Assembly (NCBI RefSeq): GCF_014841135.1
Contig: NZ_JACYTN010000002.1
Span: forward strand, 186,001 to 250,000
Source: Paenibacillus arenosi
GTDB taxonomy: Bacteria > Bacillota > Bacilli > Paenibacillales > Paenibacillaceae
Reading direction: 5' to 3'
DNA: 64,000 bases
In this document: in pieces, positions 28,444 through 37,800 of the stretch
Layout of the letters: every line of letters begins with the position of its first letter
Numbering within the stretch: position 1 is the stretch's first letter
Position numbers and translations under genes: made by a program
The notes under the pieces: model-generated
Told to the model about the DNA's origin: nothing
The model's input: only the letters and a program-made list of their open reading frames with translations
The model's database searches: none

Positions 28444-28778
28444 TTGCTTAAGCTGCGAACTTGCTCGATTACATGAAGTGGCATGGGCCCATTAAATAGT
28501 TCAACCTCATACGGCTTGTTCATATACAGCATCTCGTACATACGACGCCGTCCTCTATCACAAGAGGTGTGCAAATAAATTCGTTTTGCATACAATCCTC
28601 GATTGACCATCTCTGCAACTAGCTCTGTACCTGTCGGTTCATCAGGACCTAAGTCATGATCTAACGATAAAATATCGACTTCCGCACCTTCAAGGAGTAA
28701 TATACACTCCTCCATGTTCCGTGCTAATACAAATCCATCCGGGCATTTGCGCCAATCGTCAAGATACACATGGATCAT
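28440..28778 (-). CDS. Cyclic-phosphate processing receiver-like domain protein
   Basis: 112 residues. It resembles the small receiver-like family annotated as cyclic-phosphate processing receiver domain: LDDWRKCPDGFVLARN with the acidic pair, ILSLDHDLG (the phospho-Asp-like strand) and GTELVAEMV, then HTSCDRGRRRMYEML. In known relatives the fold is thought to act on RNA ends or NAD-derived phosphates rather than as a two-component regulator. The role is an inference. First gene of the cluster with thioredoxin-like, ABC and RlmM-like genes. Confidence 0.72.
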   Translation of the reverse strand: MIHVYLDDWRKCPDGFVLARNMEECILLLEGAEVDILSLDHDLGPDEPTGTELVAEMVNRGLYAKRIYLHTSCDRGRRRMYEMLYMNKPYEVELFNGPMPLHVIEQVRSLSK

Positions 28779-28883
28779 CTTCGCGCACCCTTTCTATATT
28801 ACAACGTTTTTCAATATTTCGCGCTAATAATTAATGTAATTAATTATTTTGATAGAAGCGATTAAGCATATCGTAAATACATG

Positions 28884-29762
28884 TTAATTGGAATATTGCA
28901 GTGTTCTCAAGATTTCCCACTCCGCCTGATGAAACGATACATCGCTCGCAGGTGTCTCCAATACATTCATTACTCCATTTAATTGAGGAGTAGATAAAAG
29001 CTCCTTCATTGCCGCCAATGGTATTTGTCCTTTACCAAGCTGTGCATGGCGATCTCTCAGAGAGCCGTATGGTTCTGCTGCATCATTCACATGAACAACT
29101 TCAACATCATCCCAATAACCTACGCGCTCTCCGTGAAGTATTAGTTGCTCTGTACCTGATTGATCATCTGCATGCCATAAACCACTCACATAAGCATGAC
29201 ACGTATCAAAGCAAAAGCCTATTCGATCCGGATCCATGCACAATTGTTTGATTTGAACATGTTCTTCGAACGTCGAGCCGATACCGCCATGTAATCCTGC
29301 TTGATTCTCCAATAAAATGAGTGTTGGCCCTTTATACATGGTCAGTACAGCATTTAATGTGGTTAATATATCGCGATATCCTTCTAGACGATTAGACTTC
29401 TTTACAATTCCGAAATGAACAACAACACCAATTGCACCTGTTGCTTCAGCAATTTCCAAGTCATTGCATAGGCTATGCACATGCTGTATAGCCACTTCTG
29501 GTTGATCTTGAATCGATGTCGCCAAATTCAAGGGATAGGCAGAATGAATAACCGAGCGCAATCGATATTGTTCCATCAATTGACGACAACGCTCGGCCTC
29601 AGCTGTGCTAAAATGTTTCACCTGCAAACTGCGCGGATTCTTTGAAAAAAACTGAAAGCTCGAACAACCATTCTGTTCAAATAAAGCAATCGCTCTTTCA
29701 GCCATGCGAACATATCCACCACTTAACTTAATGTGGCATCCATAGCTGAGCTCATTAGCCAT
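28884..29762 (-). CDS. nfo: AP endonuclease, Nfo (endonuclease IV) family
   Basis: Cuts abasic sites and 3' blocked ends. The 292-residue TIM barrel starts YGCHIKLSGGY and has the metal ligands expected of the family in VIHSAYPLN, GVVVHFG, LLENQAG, GFCFDTCHAYVSG, VEVVHVNDA, RHAQLGKG and VLETPA. The start ATG at 29762 overlaps the stop of the glycosylase gene by eight bases. The frame is open ten codons further upstream but those lie within the glycosylase. Together they form a base excision repair pair. Confidence 0.91.
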   Translation of the reverse strand: MANELSYGCHIKLSGGYVRMAERAIALFEQNGCSSFQFFSKNPRSLQVKHFSTAEAERCRQLMEQYRLRSVIHSAYPLNLATSIQDQPEVAIQHVHSLCNDLEIAEATGAIGVVVHFGIVKKSNRLEGYRDILTTLNAVLTMYKGPTLILLENQAGLHGGIGSTFEEHVQIKQLCMDPDRIGFCFDTCHAYVSGLWHADDQSGTEQLILHGERVGYWDDVEVVHVNDAAEPYGSLRDRHAQLGKGQIPLAAMKELLSTPQLNGVMNVLETPASDVSFHQAEWEILRTLQYSN

Positions 29763-30597
29763 GTATACAGACAGCTTCAGGTGCATGCTCATGCTGACAG
29801 GAAGAACAGTATACCGCTACTTTTCCGCTTATCACTGCATCAGACAGCTTCGTGCGACACTTACTGCACGGTTCACCTTGTCGACCACTAACTGCATAAA
29901 AAGTACTTTCTGGCTGTTCAATCGCTTCTTGAAGCCATTGAACCATACTATTGTATATCGCTTCCCAATCAGAGGAGGATAACGTCTCTGTTTTTACAGT
30001 TGGCACAATTCCTGCCCTAAAGCATATTTCGTCTGCGATTGCGGGAGAAATACCAGCAATCAGCGCTTGATTTGTTAGCGCTGTACGAAGTGCAGTACGT
30101 CGCTTTGCAAATCGATTTTGGAACAATGCTGCATTTAAATTACGGCTTAGGGGCTCAAGCCCCCACTCCTTCGCAATATCATCCATTTCTTTCGCACTTA
30201 GCCATTGAAGTGAAAGAGTCCGTGCACCCGTCACATCCCAGCTACCTTGATCAAATGAAATGCGCAGTTGCGGTTGAATAGCAGTATTTCCGGTTACTGC
30301 TATAGTCTCAGTATTTTCATTGATGTCTGACTCTTCATCTGCTACAGCCGCACTATGGAACAGTGCACCATTCCCTACCGTCAACAGCAACCTTCTGCCA
30401 TCATCTAAATGAAACACAATTCCTTTAGCACGACGCTCCACATATAACAATTGTCTTCCTACAAGACCTTGTTGCAATTGCTCAATGGATACATTTGCCC
30501 AAGATTCTTTAAGTAGCGAAATTGCTCTAAAGCGCTGCCCTACAAACAATTGGTTCAACTTTTTACGTTCTCGCTCTAATTCTGGTAGTTCTGCCAT
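29755..30597 (-). CDS. Fpg/Nei family DNA glycosylase with Ala in place of Pro1
   Basis: 280 residues of the Fpg/MutM fold. Seen: the acidic start ELPELE, the RRAKGIVFHLDDGRRLLL lysine-bearing loop, the helix-two-turn-helix with PAIADEICFRAGI, and a zinc finger with CSKC and CSSC. The first residue after Met is Ala (codon GCA), whereas Fpg enzymes use an N-terminal Pro as the catalytic nucleophile. Activity may be altered. It starts directly after the HAD gene stop (no gap) and is overlapped by nfo. Confidence 0.83.
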   Translation of the reverse strand: MAELPELERERKKLNQLFVGQRFRAISLLKESWANVSIEQLQQGLVGRQLLYVERRAKGIVFHLDDGRRLLLTVGNGALFHSAAVADEESDINENTETIAVTGNTAIQPQLRISFDQGSWDVTGARTLSLQWLSAKEMDDIAKEWGLEPLSRNLNAALFQNRFAKRRTALRTALTNQALIAGISPAIADEICFRAGIVPTVKTETLSSSDWEAIYNSMVQWLQEAIEQPESTFYAVSGRQGEPCSKCRTKLSDAVISGKVAVYCSSCQHEHAPEAVCIHG

Positions 30598-31455
30598 CTA
30601 TTCCAACGCCCTCTCTGTATCATTATTTTCTCTGATTTGCTCGAACAGCTGCCTAACTTGCTCAAGATTATCGAATACATAATCAGGGAGGTCATTACTG
30701 TTCTCTCTATACGATGCATAAGATGACTTTGAGGTCACTCCTGTAAGCACTAAAGCCGTAAGACATTTTGCTCGAATACCCGCTTGAATGTCTGTCAACA
30801 AATTATCTCCTACCACTATCGCCTCAGCAGGCGTACAATCAAGCTGTTTAAGTGCTACCTCCATAATGATTGCTTCTGGCTTCCCTATACAAATAGGTTT
30901 TACCCCAGATGCCGCCTGAATAGCTGCTGCAATGGTTCCTGCACCAGGAGAAATTCCCTTATCTGAAGGCAGCTGTACATCTGGATTCGTTACAATAGAA
31001 GCTGCGCCCTTACGTATTGCTATTGAAGCAGCTTCCAACTTGCTATAAGTAAACTGTCGATCAAGTCCTTGAACGACAACATCAATATGCTTTTGTTCTA
31101 CGACTACAGGGTCATTCGTCCAACGGATATTACAATCCGTTAACGCCTGCTGCAATCCTTCTTCACCTATCATAAATACAAAAGGATCTTTGTAATGGTC
31201 TCGAATATACGCAGCTGCCGCCTGTGCAGAAGTCAGCACATCCTCTGTTCGCGCTTGTATACCCATTTCTCCCATAAGCGCTGCTATTTGCTGCGGCGTA
31301 CGAGTTGAGTTATTGGTCACAAACAAATACGGTACTCCCCACTCCTGCAAGCATTCAATTAAGTGATCAGCTCCATCGATAGCTTGAGATCCGTGAAACA
31401 TGGTTCCGTCCAAATCAATGAACGCATGAAGCTTGTTCGATATTGTTTTGCTCAT
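30598..31455 (-). CDS. HAD-IIA family phosphatase (NagD/AraL-like)
   Basis: 285 residues. Motif I is FIDLDGTMFHG with the nucleophile Asp, motif II VTNNSTRTP, then the type IIA cap, motif III with Lys in ICIGKPEA, and motif IV VVGDNLLTDIQAG. Such enzymes dephosphorylate small sugar or phosphoglycolate-type substrates; the exact one cannot be told. It overlaps the end of the DMT permease by 41 bases and its TAG is adjacent to the ATG of the glycosylase gene, so expression is likely coupled. Confidence 0.9.
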   Translation of the reverse strand: MSKTISNKLHAFIDLDGTMFHGSQAIDGADHLIECLQEWGVPYLFVTNNSTRTPQQIAALMGEMGIQARTEDVLTSAQAAAAYIRDHYKDPFVFMIGEEGLQQALTDCNIRWTNDPVVVEQKHIDVVVQGLDRQFTYSKLEAASIAIRKGAASIVTNPDVQLPSDKGISPGAGTIAAAIQAASGVKPICIGKPEAIIMEVALKQLDCTPAEAIVVGDNLLTDIQAGIRAKCLTALVLTGVTSKSSYASYRENSNDLPDYVFDNLEQVRQLFEQIRENNDTERALE

Positions 31456-32350
31456 GGCGACGTTGTTCCTCTCTAGTTGTTTTTATTCCAATAACGGTGA
31501 AGGCAAAAACTCCGCTCAACACAATAATCGCACCGATCCACTGCTGCACGCTCATCTGCTCACTCAACAATAAGTAGGCGAACAGTCCTGTAAATATAGG
31601 GTTTAGATTCAAAAACACTCCTGCTTGTGTCCCCCCAACGCGTTGCACGCCAATGTTCCAGAACATCATAGCTGCAACTGTTGCACCAATACTCGTATAG
31701 GCAATACCTACCCAGAACCAGGTATCCCCTGTTGTTGAAATCACGTTCTTCCACTCCAATGGCAGCATGATTAGTACACCAATAATACCTCCCCAGAACG
31801 TGGACAAAAACGGTGATATGTACATCATAGCCCATTTTGATGCAATTGAATATATGCCCCAAATGAGAACAGAACCTAGCATCCATAAATCGCCAATATT
31901 AAATGACATTAACCATAAACGTGATAAATCACCTTGCAGGATGAAATAAATAACCCCGGTAAAAGAAACACACATTGCGACGATTTGCAGTGTATGTAAA
32001 CGATCACGATAAACGATAAAGCTCAATAGAGCAATCATAATGGGATTTAATGCTGATATTAAACCTGTATTAGTAGCCGTTGTGTGTTCTAGCGCATAAA
32101 ACATGCACACGTTGAACAGTATTACGCCAGTAAGACCCATTAACAGAAGCGGCAGCCATGCAGCTCGTGGAGGAACTATTTTCTTTTCTTTTATCAATAC
32201 AATCGGCAGCCATACGATAACCGCTATTCCCCAACGAAATAAGACAAGTGTCATTGGCTCCGCATGATCGACAAGTAATTTGCTCGCTACAAAGTTGCCT
32301 CCCCACAGCATGCTTGTAAGGACAAGCAATGCGTAGATGAACCCTTTCAT
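31415..32350 (-). CDS. EamA/DMT superfamily permease
   Basis: 311 residues with about ten hydrophobic segments in two repeats of five, typical of the drug/metabolite transporter superfamily. The first segment contains SMLWGGNFVASK and the second repeat starts near SVLIWGIYSIASKWAM. Substrate unknown. The ATG at 32350 was chosen over one two codons upstream because AAGG lies six bases before it. Co-directional with Gfo/Idh upstream and the HAD gene downstream. Confidence 0.9.
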   Translation of the reverse strand: MKGFIYALLVLTSMLWGGNFVASKLLVDHAEPMTLVLFRWGIAVIVWLPIVLIKEKKIVPPRAAWLPLLLMGLTGVILFNVCMFYALEHTTATNTGLISALNPIMIALLSFIVYRDRLHTLQIVAMCVSFTGVIYFILQGDLSRLWLMSFNIGDLWMLGSVLIWGIYSIASKWAMMYISPFLSTFWGGIIGVLIMLPLEWKNVISTTGDTWFWVGIAYTSIGATVAAMMFWNIGVQRVGGTQAGVFLNLNPIFTGLFAYLLLSEQMSVQQWIGAIIVLSGVFAFTVIGIKTTREEQRRHEQNNIEQASCVH

Positions 32351-32386
32351 ACGCATCCTTCTTTCTTAGTCGTGTGCGATACCGAA

Positions 32387-33475
32387 CTAGTCTGTTTGTT
32401 TAGAAGAAGCGATTACTTTATCAACCCAACGCTCAACCGCATACCCATCTGACAAGGTAGGTGCGATATCAGTCCAACGATTGTCTCCCGTCATTCGCAA
32501 AATAAAATGATGAAGAGCAGCAAAATGACTGTCTTGGAATACGCCAAGCGTAGCCTTTTCATCTGGCAGTAGTTCCAGACTATCTGGTGTTGGTAAACTT
32601 GGTACAGCACCACTAATTAAATGCACAACGGGCATCCGATCTTTTTCCAAATCACACGTCATGCTTCCTTTAGTCCCCACAATATGAATACGGAACGCAT
32701 CTGATCCGTAAGCAATGCGAGATACTTCTATCGCTCCCCTTACACCCGTTTCTGTTTCTAAATGCATGGAGGCCCAGTCATCGACATGTACTTCAACTTG
32801 TTCTGCAGCATGTACAGCGCTTGGTCTGTTTTTAACAAATGTATGCGTACGTCCATCCACTTGTTTAAAGTTTCCGAACCAATGACGAACAAGATCAAGG
32901 GCATGTACACCAATGTCCGTAATCGCCCCACCACCAGACAATTCATCACTTAATCGCCAACTAAATGGGCGATCTGCATTTAAATATCCTGAACGCATGT
33001 ACGCAATATTACACTGCAATACATCTCCGATAATCCCTTCTTTAAGACATTCACGTATCCGCATAACTGCCGGATGGTAGCGGAATGTAAAAGCTAGTTG
33101 TTGCGGATAGTGCGCTGGTACAGTGGCTAATAACTTAGCTGTTTGTTCTGCTGATTCTGTCACAGGTTTCTCGCAATAGACTGCTTGATTGAATTGCATG
33201 GCCGTTTTTACCTGTTCAGCGTGAAGTGCATTAGGGGTACAAATACTCACTGCCTGCGATTGACCGCGTTCTAATGCTGTTTCCAGTTTATCTGTTACAT
33301 AATTAAAACCAATTTGCTTCGCTTGCTCTGCCAAAACCCCTGGCCTTCTTGTGACCAACGAATCCAATACAGGAGTGACAGGCAAACGTTTAATGATAGG
33401 CAATGTACGTAGCGCCACTAGATGTGTCTTCGCAATCGTACCAAATCCGATAATCGTAAACCCAATATGATGCAT
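32387..33475 (-). CDS. Gfo/Idh/MocA family oxidoreductase
   Basis: 362 residues. An N-terminal Rossmann fold with FTIIGFGTIAKTHLVAL, the EKPV lysine motif in YCEKPVTESAEQT, and the alpha/beta C-terminal domain with GGAITDIGVHALDLVRHW. These enzymes oxidise or reduce sugars or related compounds with NAD(P). Substrate unknown. A permease and a HAD phosphatase follow, which would fit uptake and breakdown of a sugar-like compound, but the next genes are DNA repair. Confidence 0.9.
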   Translation of the reverse strand: MHHIGFTIIGFGTIAKTHLVALRTLPIIKRLPVTPVLDSLVTRRPGVLAEQAKQIGFNYVTDKLETALERGQSQAVSICTPNALHAEQVKTAMQFNQAVYCEKPVTESAEQTAKLLATVPAHYPQQLAFTFRYHPAVMRIRECLKEGIIGDVLQCNIAYMRSGYLNADRPFSWRLSDELSGGGAITDIGVHALDLVRHWFGNFKQVDGRTHTFVKNRPSAVHAAEQVEVHVDDWASMHLETETGVRGAIEVSRIAYGSDAFRIHIVGTKGSMTCDLEKDRMPVVHLISGAVPSLPTPDSLELLPDEKATLGVFQDSHFAALHHFILRMTGDNRWTDIAPTLSDGYAVERWVDKVIASSKQTD

Positions 33476-33726
33476 GGTGAGTGTCCACCTTTCTTTTCTA
33501 AACCATATGTAATTCTAAGTCATTAATGGCTTCCTGTTGTAAGTTGCTTCATTCATTGTAAATAACGAAAAGCATCGTTGCAAGCAAGTTCTATACCCAA
33601 TACTTCGACATCATGAGATATAGCAACCTGTCGAAATGATGCCTGCTGTTATTTATCCAGTCGCTTTTTCATCTATCTGTCACATCCTGCGCTTTCCCGG
33701 AAAATAATCCGTATTGGAAAGATGAA

Positions 33727-33745
33727 AAAAACGGCTTACGCCGTT
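33727..33745 (-). terminator. Terminator overlapping the rnz stop codon
   Basis: On the minus strand AACGGC and GCCGTT form a 6-base stem around GTAA, followed by T6. The loop contains the TAA stop of rnz. Confidence 0.72.
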
Positions 33746-34677
33746 CCTTCCTCGTCTTCTGCGATTGTAACAACATGATGCTCTAGGGCAAGTACGGTGT
33801 TAGGAAATACATTTTGTGCCTCCGCTAAAAGTTCATCCATCTGTTCCCCTTCTTTGTATCTGGAACTGAAATGATTCAGCGCAAGCTTCTTCGCACCAGC
33901 ATCCTTTGCAATCTCTGCAGCTTGTTGTGCGGTACTGTGACCATATTCATTTGCATTATCGGCTTTGTCGTGCATATAAGTAGCTTCATGAACTAGTAAA
34001 TCAGCGTTACGAGCTAATCGCACTGCATTTTCACAAGGTTTCGTGTCTCCCAAAATAGCAACTGTTCGTCCAGGAATCGGCTCCCCTAATACGGAAGCAG
34101 CAAACAATAATTCCCCATTCGGCAATTGTACATCTTTACCTTGCTTAAGCTGACCATATACAGGTCCCGGTGGAATCCCTTTATCTCGCAGCAGTTCGAA
34201 CTTAAGCTTACCAGGACGATCCTTTTCTACAATACGATAACCAAGTGTAGGAATTCGATGCGAGAGCTGCATCGCAGTTACAGCGAATTGTTCATCTTCC
34301 CATACTACTCCAGGTTCAATTTCCTTAATTAGCAACGGATAGGAGACCTCGGTTCGGCTTACTCCGAAACAAACTTTCATGTAATCGCCAATTCCTTTAG
34401 GCCCAAATACCGTTAATGGAGTCTGACCACCTTGATAAGAGCGACTTGAAAGGAAACCCGGCAATCCAAATAGATGATCACCATGTAGATGCGTAATAAA
34501 TATAAATTCACATTTGCTCATTTTTAATGGCGAACTCAACAGCTGGTGCTGGGTGCCCTCACCACAATCAAACAACCAAAACGTGCCCCTTTCCTCAGTT
34601 AAGCGAAGTGCGAGGCTGCTCACATTTCGCGTTGTCGATGGCATCCCTGCTCCTGTTCCTAAAAAATAAATGTCCAT
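33736..34677 (-). CDS. rnz: Ribonuclease Z
   Basis: Removes the 3' trailer of tRNA precursors. The 313-residue metallo-beta-lactamase fold has the zinc motif FITHLHGDHLFGLPG, further ligands in LSHRIP, ILGDTKPC, LVHEATY and LNHFSSRY. The domain start MDIYFLGTGAGMPS is canonical. The start ATG has a GGGGTG site. A terminator overlaps its stop. Confidence 0.95.
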   Translation of the reverse strand: MDIYFLGTGAGMPSTTRNVSSLALRLTEERGTFWLFDCGEGTQHQLLSSPLKMSKCEFIFITHLHGDHLFGLPGFLSSRSYQGGQTPLTVFGPKGIGDYMKVCFGVSRTEVSYPLLIKEIEPGVVWEDEQFAVTAMQLSHRIPTLGYRIVEKDRPGKLKFELLRDKGIPPGPVYGQLKQGKDVQLPNGELLFAASVLGEPIPGRTVAILGDTKPCENAVRLARNADLLVHEATYMHDKADNANEYGHSTAQQAAEIAKDAGAKKLALNHFSSRYKEGEQMDELLAEAQNVFPNTVLALEHHVVTIAEDEEGTA

Positions 34678-34763
34678 ACTAACACCCCGTTCTCAATCTA
34701 ATGAGGCTCGTTGCCTGTAAATTTGACTCATACGTCTAAACGTTACCTATATTTAGCTTGTAA

Positions 34764-34803
34764 CAAAGCCCCTGCACCGTAATGACGGACAGAGGCTACT
34801 TAT
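34764..34803 (-). terminator. Probable terminator after metH
   Basis: On the minus strand AGCCTCTG pairs with CAGGGGCT (one mismatch), with an inner CCGTCATTACGG hairpin, followed by TTTGTT. It lies 60 bases after the metH stop. Confidence 0.6.
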
Positions 34804-34827
34804 CCTACTACTATTATGATTCCTAAA

Positions 34828-37800
34828 TCACACTTTATCTACATTAAAATATTGAGCTTGTGGATGTGCAAATACCATCGCACTTACAGATGCCTCTGGC
34901 TCCATCATAAATCCTTCTGTTAATTGGACACTTATATCTTCTGGCATCATAAGCTTGAATAGCGGCTCTTGATCTTCAAGATTCGGACATGCCGGATAGC
35001 CAAAGGAAACTCGAATTCCTTGATAACGAGCGCCAAAACGCTCCTTCATCGTCATCGTATCAGGATCGGGATAGCCCCATACTTCCCGCATCATATGATG
35101 AATTCGTTCTGCCAATGCTTCTGCTAGTTCTAATGCTAAAGATTGCAATGCATGCGAGCGTAAATACTGTCCCTCCTGCTTCCAAATCTCAGCCTGATCA
35201 CGAATCCCTTCACCTGCAGTAACAACGAGGAAGCCAACGTAATCCATTACACCACTTTCTTTTGAACGAAGAAAGTCTGAAAGACACAAAAATGGCGCTA
35301 CCTTTTGACGAGGGAAAGTAAACGTATGAAGTACTTCCTCTTGACGTTCGGGATTGTAAATATGAATCGAATTCCCCTCAGACTGAGCTGGGAAAAAACG
35401 ATACATGGCATTCGCACGCAATTGCCCCGTCTGTTCACCATGTATAAGAAGCTCATCTATCGTCGCTTTTAACTCTACTGCCTTTGGATCTTTAGCAGCT
35501 AAGAGCTTGTCTATCGTTCCTTTTAAGCCTAGATGGTGGCCTAATAGCATTTGCATATTCACATAAGGTACAAGCTGCTTGGTTGGAATATCACGAATGA
35601 CGTGGCGATTCAAATCAGGTGGTAAATACACCTGCGCCTCTCCAATAGCAGAGCGTTCCACTCGTGTTAATTCAGGCAGCTGTTGCTCTTCTTCCGTCTC
35701 ACTTGCTAGTCTTTCCTTATGCGCTCTTAATTCTTCCACCAATATAGATCGTTCATTCGCGTCCATTAGCTTATTAGCCAAGTCCAATCCATCCATTGCA
35801 TCTTTGGCATAGAGAACAAGACCATCGTATTCTGGACTTATGCGATTTTTAGTGAACTTACGTGTTAACGCAGCTCCACCTACCATAATAGGAACATCGA
35901 TTCCAGCGTTGCGCATATCTTGAGCTGTAATAACCATTTGCTGTGCTGATTTTACAAGTAAACCTGATAATCCGATAGCATCCGGCTTCTCCTTACGATA
36001 TGCTTCGATTAGCTGTTCAGGTGGGACTTTGATGCCTAAGTTCACAATCTGGTATCCATTATTGGATAAAATGATTTCCACGAGATTTTTACCAATATCA
36101 TGCACATCGCCTTTTACAGTAGCGAGCAAAATCTTACCCTTAACCGCACTCTCGTTCTTCTCCATAAAGTTTTCCAGATGAGCGACAGATGCTTTCATTA
36201 CTTCAGCACTTTGCAATACTTCCGCAACAATCAGCTCGTTGTTGTTGAATAACCTTCCTACCTCTTCCATGCCTCTCATTAATGGCCCGTTAATTACCTC
36301 AAGCGGTGTATATTTTTCCAGGGCCAATGTTAGATCCGGTATAAGACCTTCTTTGGTTCCTTCAACAACGTAAGACGCAAGACGTTCTTCCAATGTAAGG
36401 TTGCTAATCTTTTCTTTCTTCTCTACTTTACGATTGCGGAATGCCGCTACAAACTCTGCTAAAGTCGCATCATTTGTGTTATACAGCAGCTCTTCAGACA
36501 ACTTGCGCTCATGATCAGGAATCGATGCATAACGCTCAAGCTTTTCTGTATTTACAATCGCGTAATCCAATCCTGCCTTTGTACATTCATATAAAAACAC
36601 AGAGTTAAGCACCTCACGGCCAGCCTCAGGAAGACCGAATGAAATGTTACTTACTCCCAATATAATTTGACATTTAGGCAACGCTTCTTTAATTAACCGG
36701 ATGCCTTCAATCGTTTCTTTGGCAGAGCCAATATATTGTTCATCGCCAGTACCTACTGGGAATACGAGTGGATCGAAAATAATATCTTCGGATCGTATCC
36801 CAAAATCATTTACGAGAATATCGTGAGAGCGCAGCGCGACTTCTAACTTATCTTCTCGTGTAATAGCCTGTCCACGCTCATCGATTGTTCCAACAACGAG
36901 CGCTCCCCCATAACGGTGAACGATAGGCACTACTTGCTCGAATTTTTCCAACCCATCTTCAAGGTTAACGGAGTTAATTATTGCTTTACCTTGTGTATGT
37001 TTCAAAGACATCTCAATTACTTTTGCATCCGTTGTATCGATTACAAGAGGTACTTTTACTTTCTTAACGACTTCTTGTAAAAAGGCAGTCATATCTATCG
37101 TCTCATCGCGATCAGGATCCTGTAAGCAAACATCAATGACATGTGCACCATTTTTCACTTGCGCACGCGCCACTTCAGCAGCTTCTTCAATTTTCCCTTC
37201 AGCGATTAGACGTTTGAACTTGCGTGAACCTAATACATTCGTGCGTTCCCCGACCATATAAGGGCGACCGCTATCTTCTATGTACACCGTCTCAATACCA
37301 GAAACAGCTGGTGGATGATCGCCATATTCTCTTCTCGGCTCATACTTCGATAACGTTTCTGCAAGCACACGAATATGCTCTGGAGTCGTACCACAACAAC
37401 CTCCAGCTACGTTGAGCCATCCTTGCTCAGCAAAGGCAGCAATTTTACGGGCAAGTGATTCCGGTGATTCGTGATATAGACCATTTTCATCTGGCAAGCC
37501 CGCATTTGGATAACAACTAATAGCTGTCTTCGCTATACCTGCTAATGTCCTTATATGATCACGCATAAATTCGGGACCTGTTGCACAGTTTAAACCGACC
37601 ATAATAGGCTGCAAATGCTCAAGCGATATGTAGAAAGACTCTATATTCTGCCCTGCTAATGTCGTACCCATCGGCTCGATCGTACCAGATATCATTAATG
37701 GTAGCGTTATACCTGTAGCCTCCATTGCACGTTGGATCCCAATAGATCCCGCCTTAACGTTCAATGTATCTTGAGAGGTCTCTAACAACATGACATCTAC

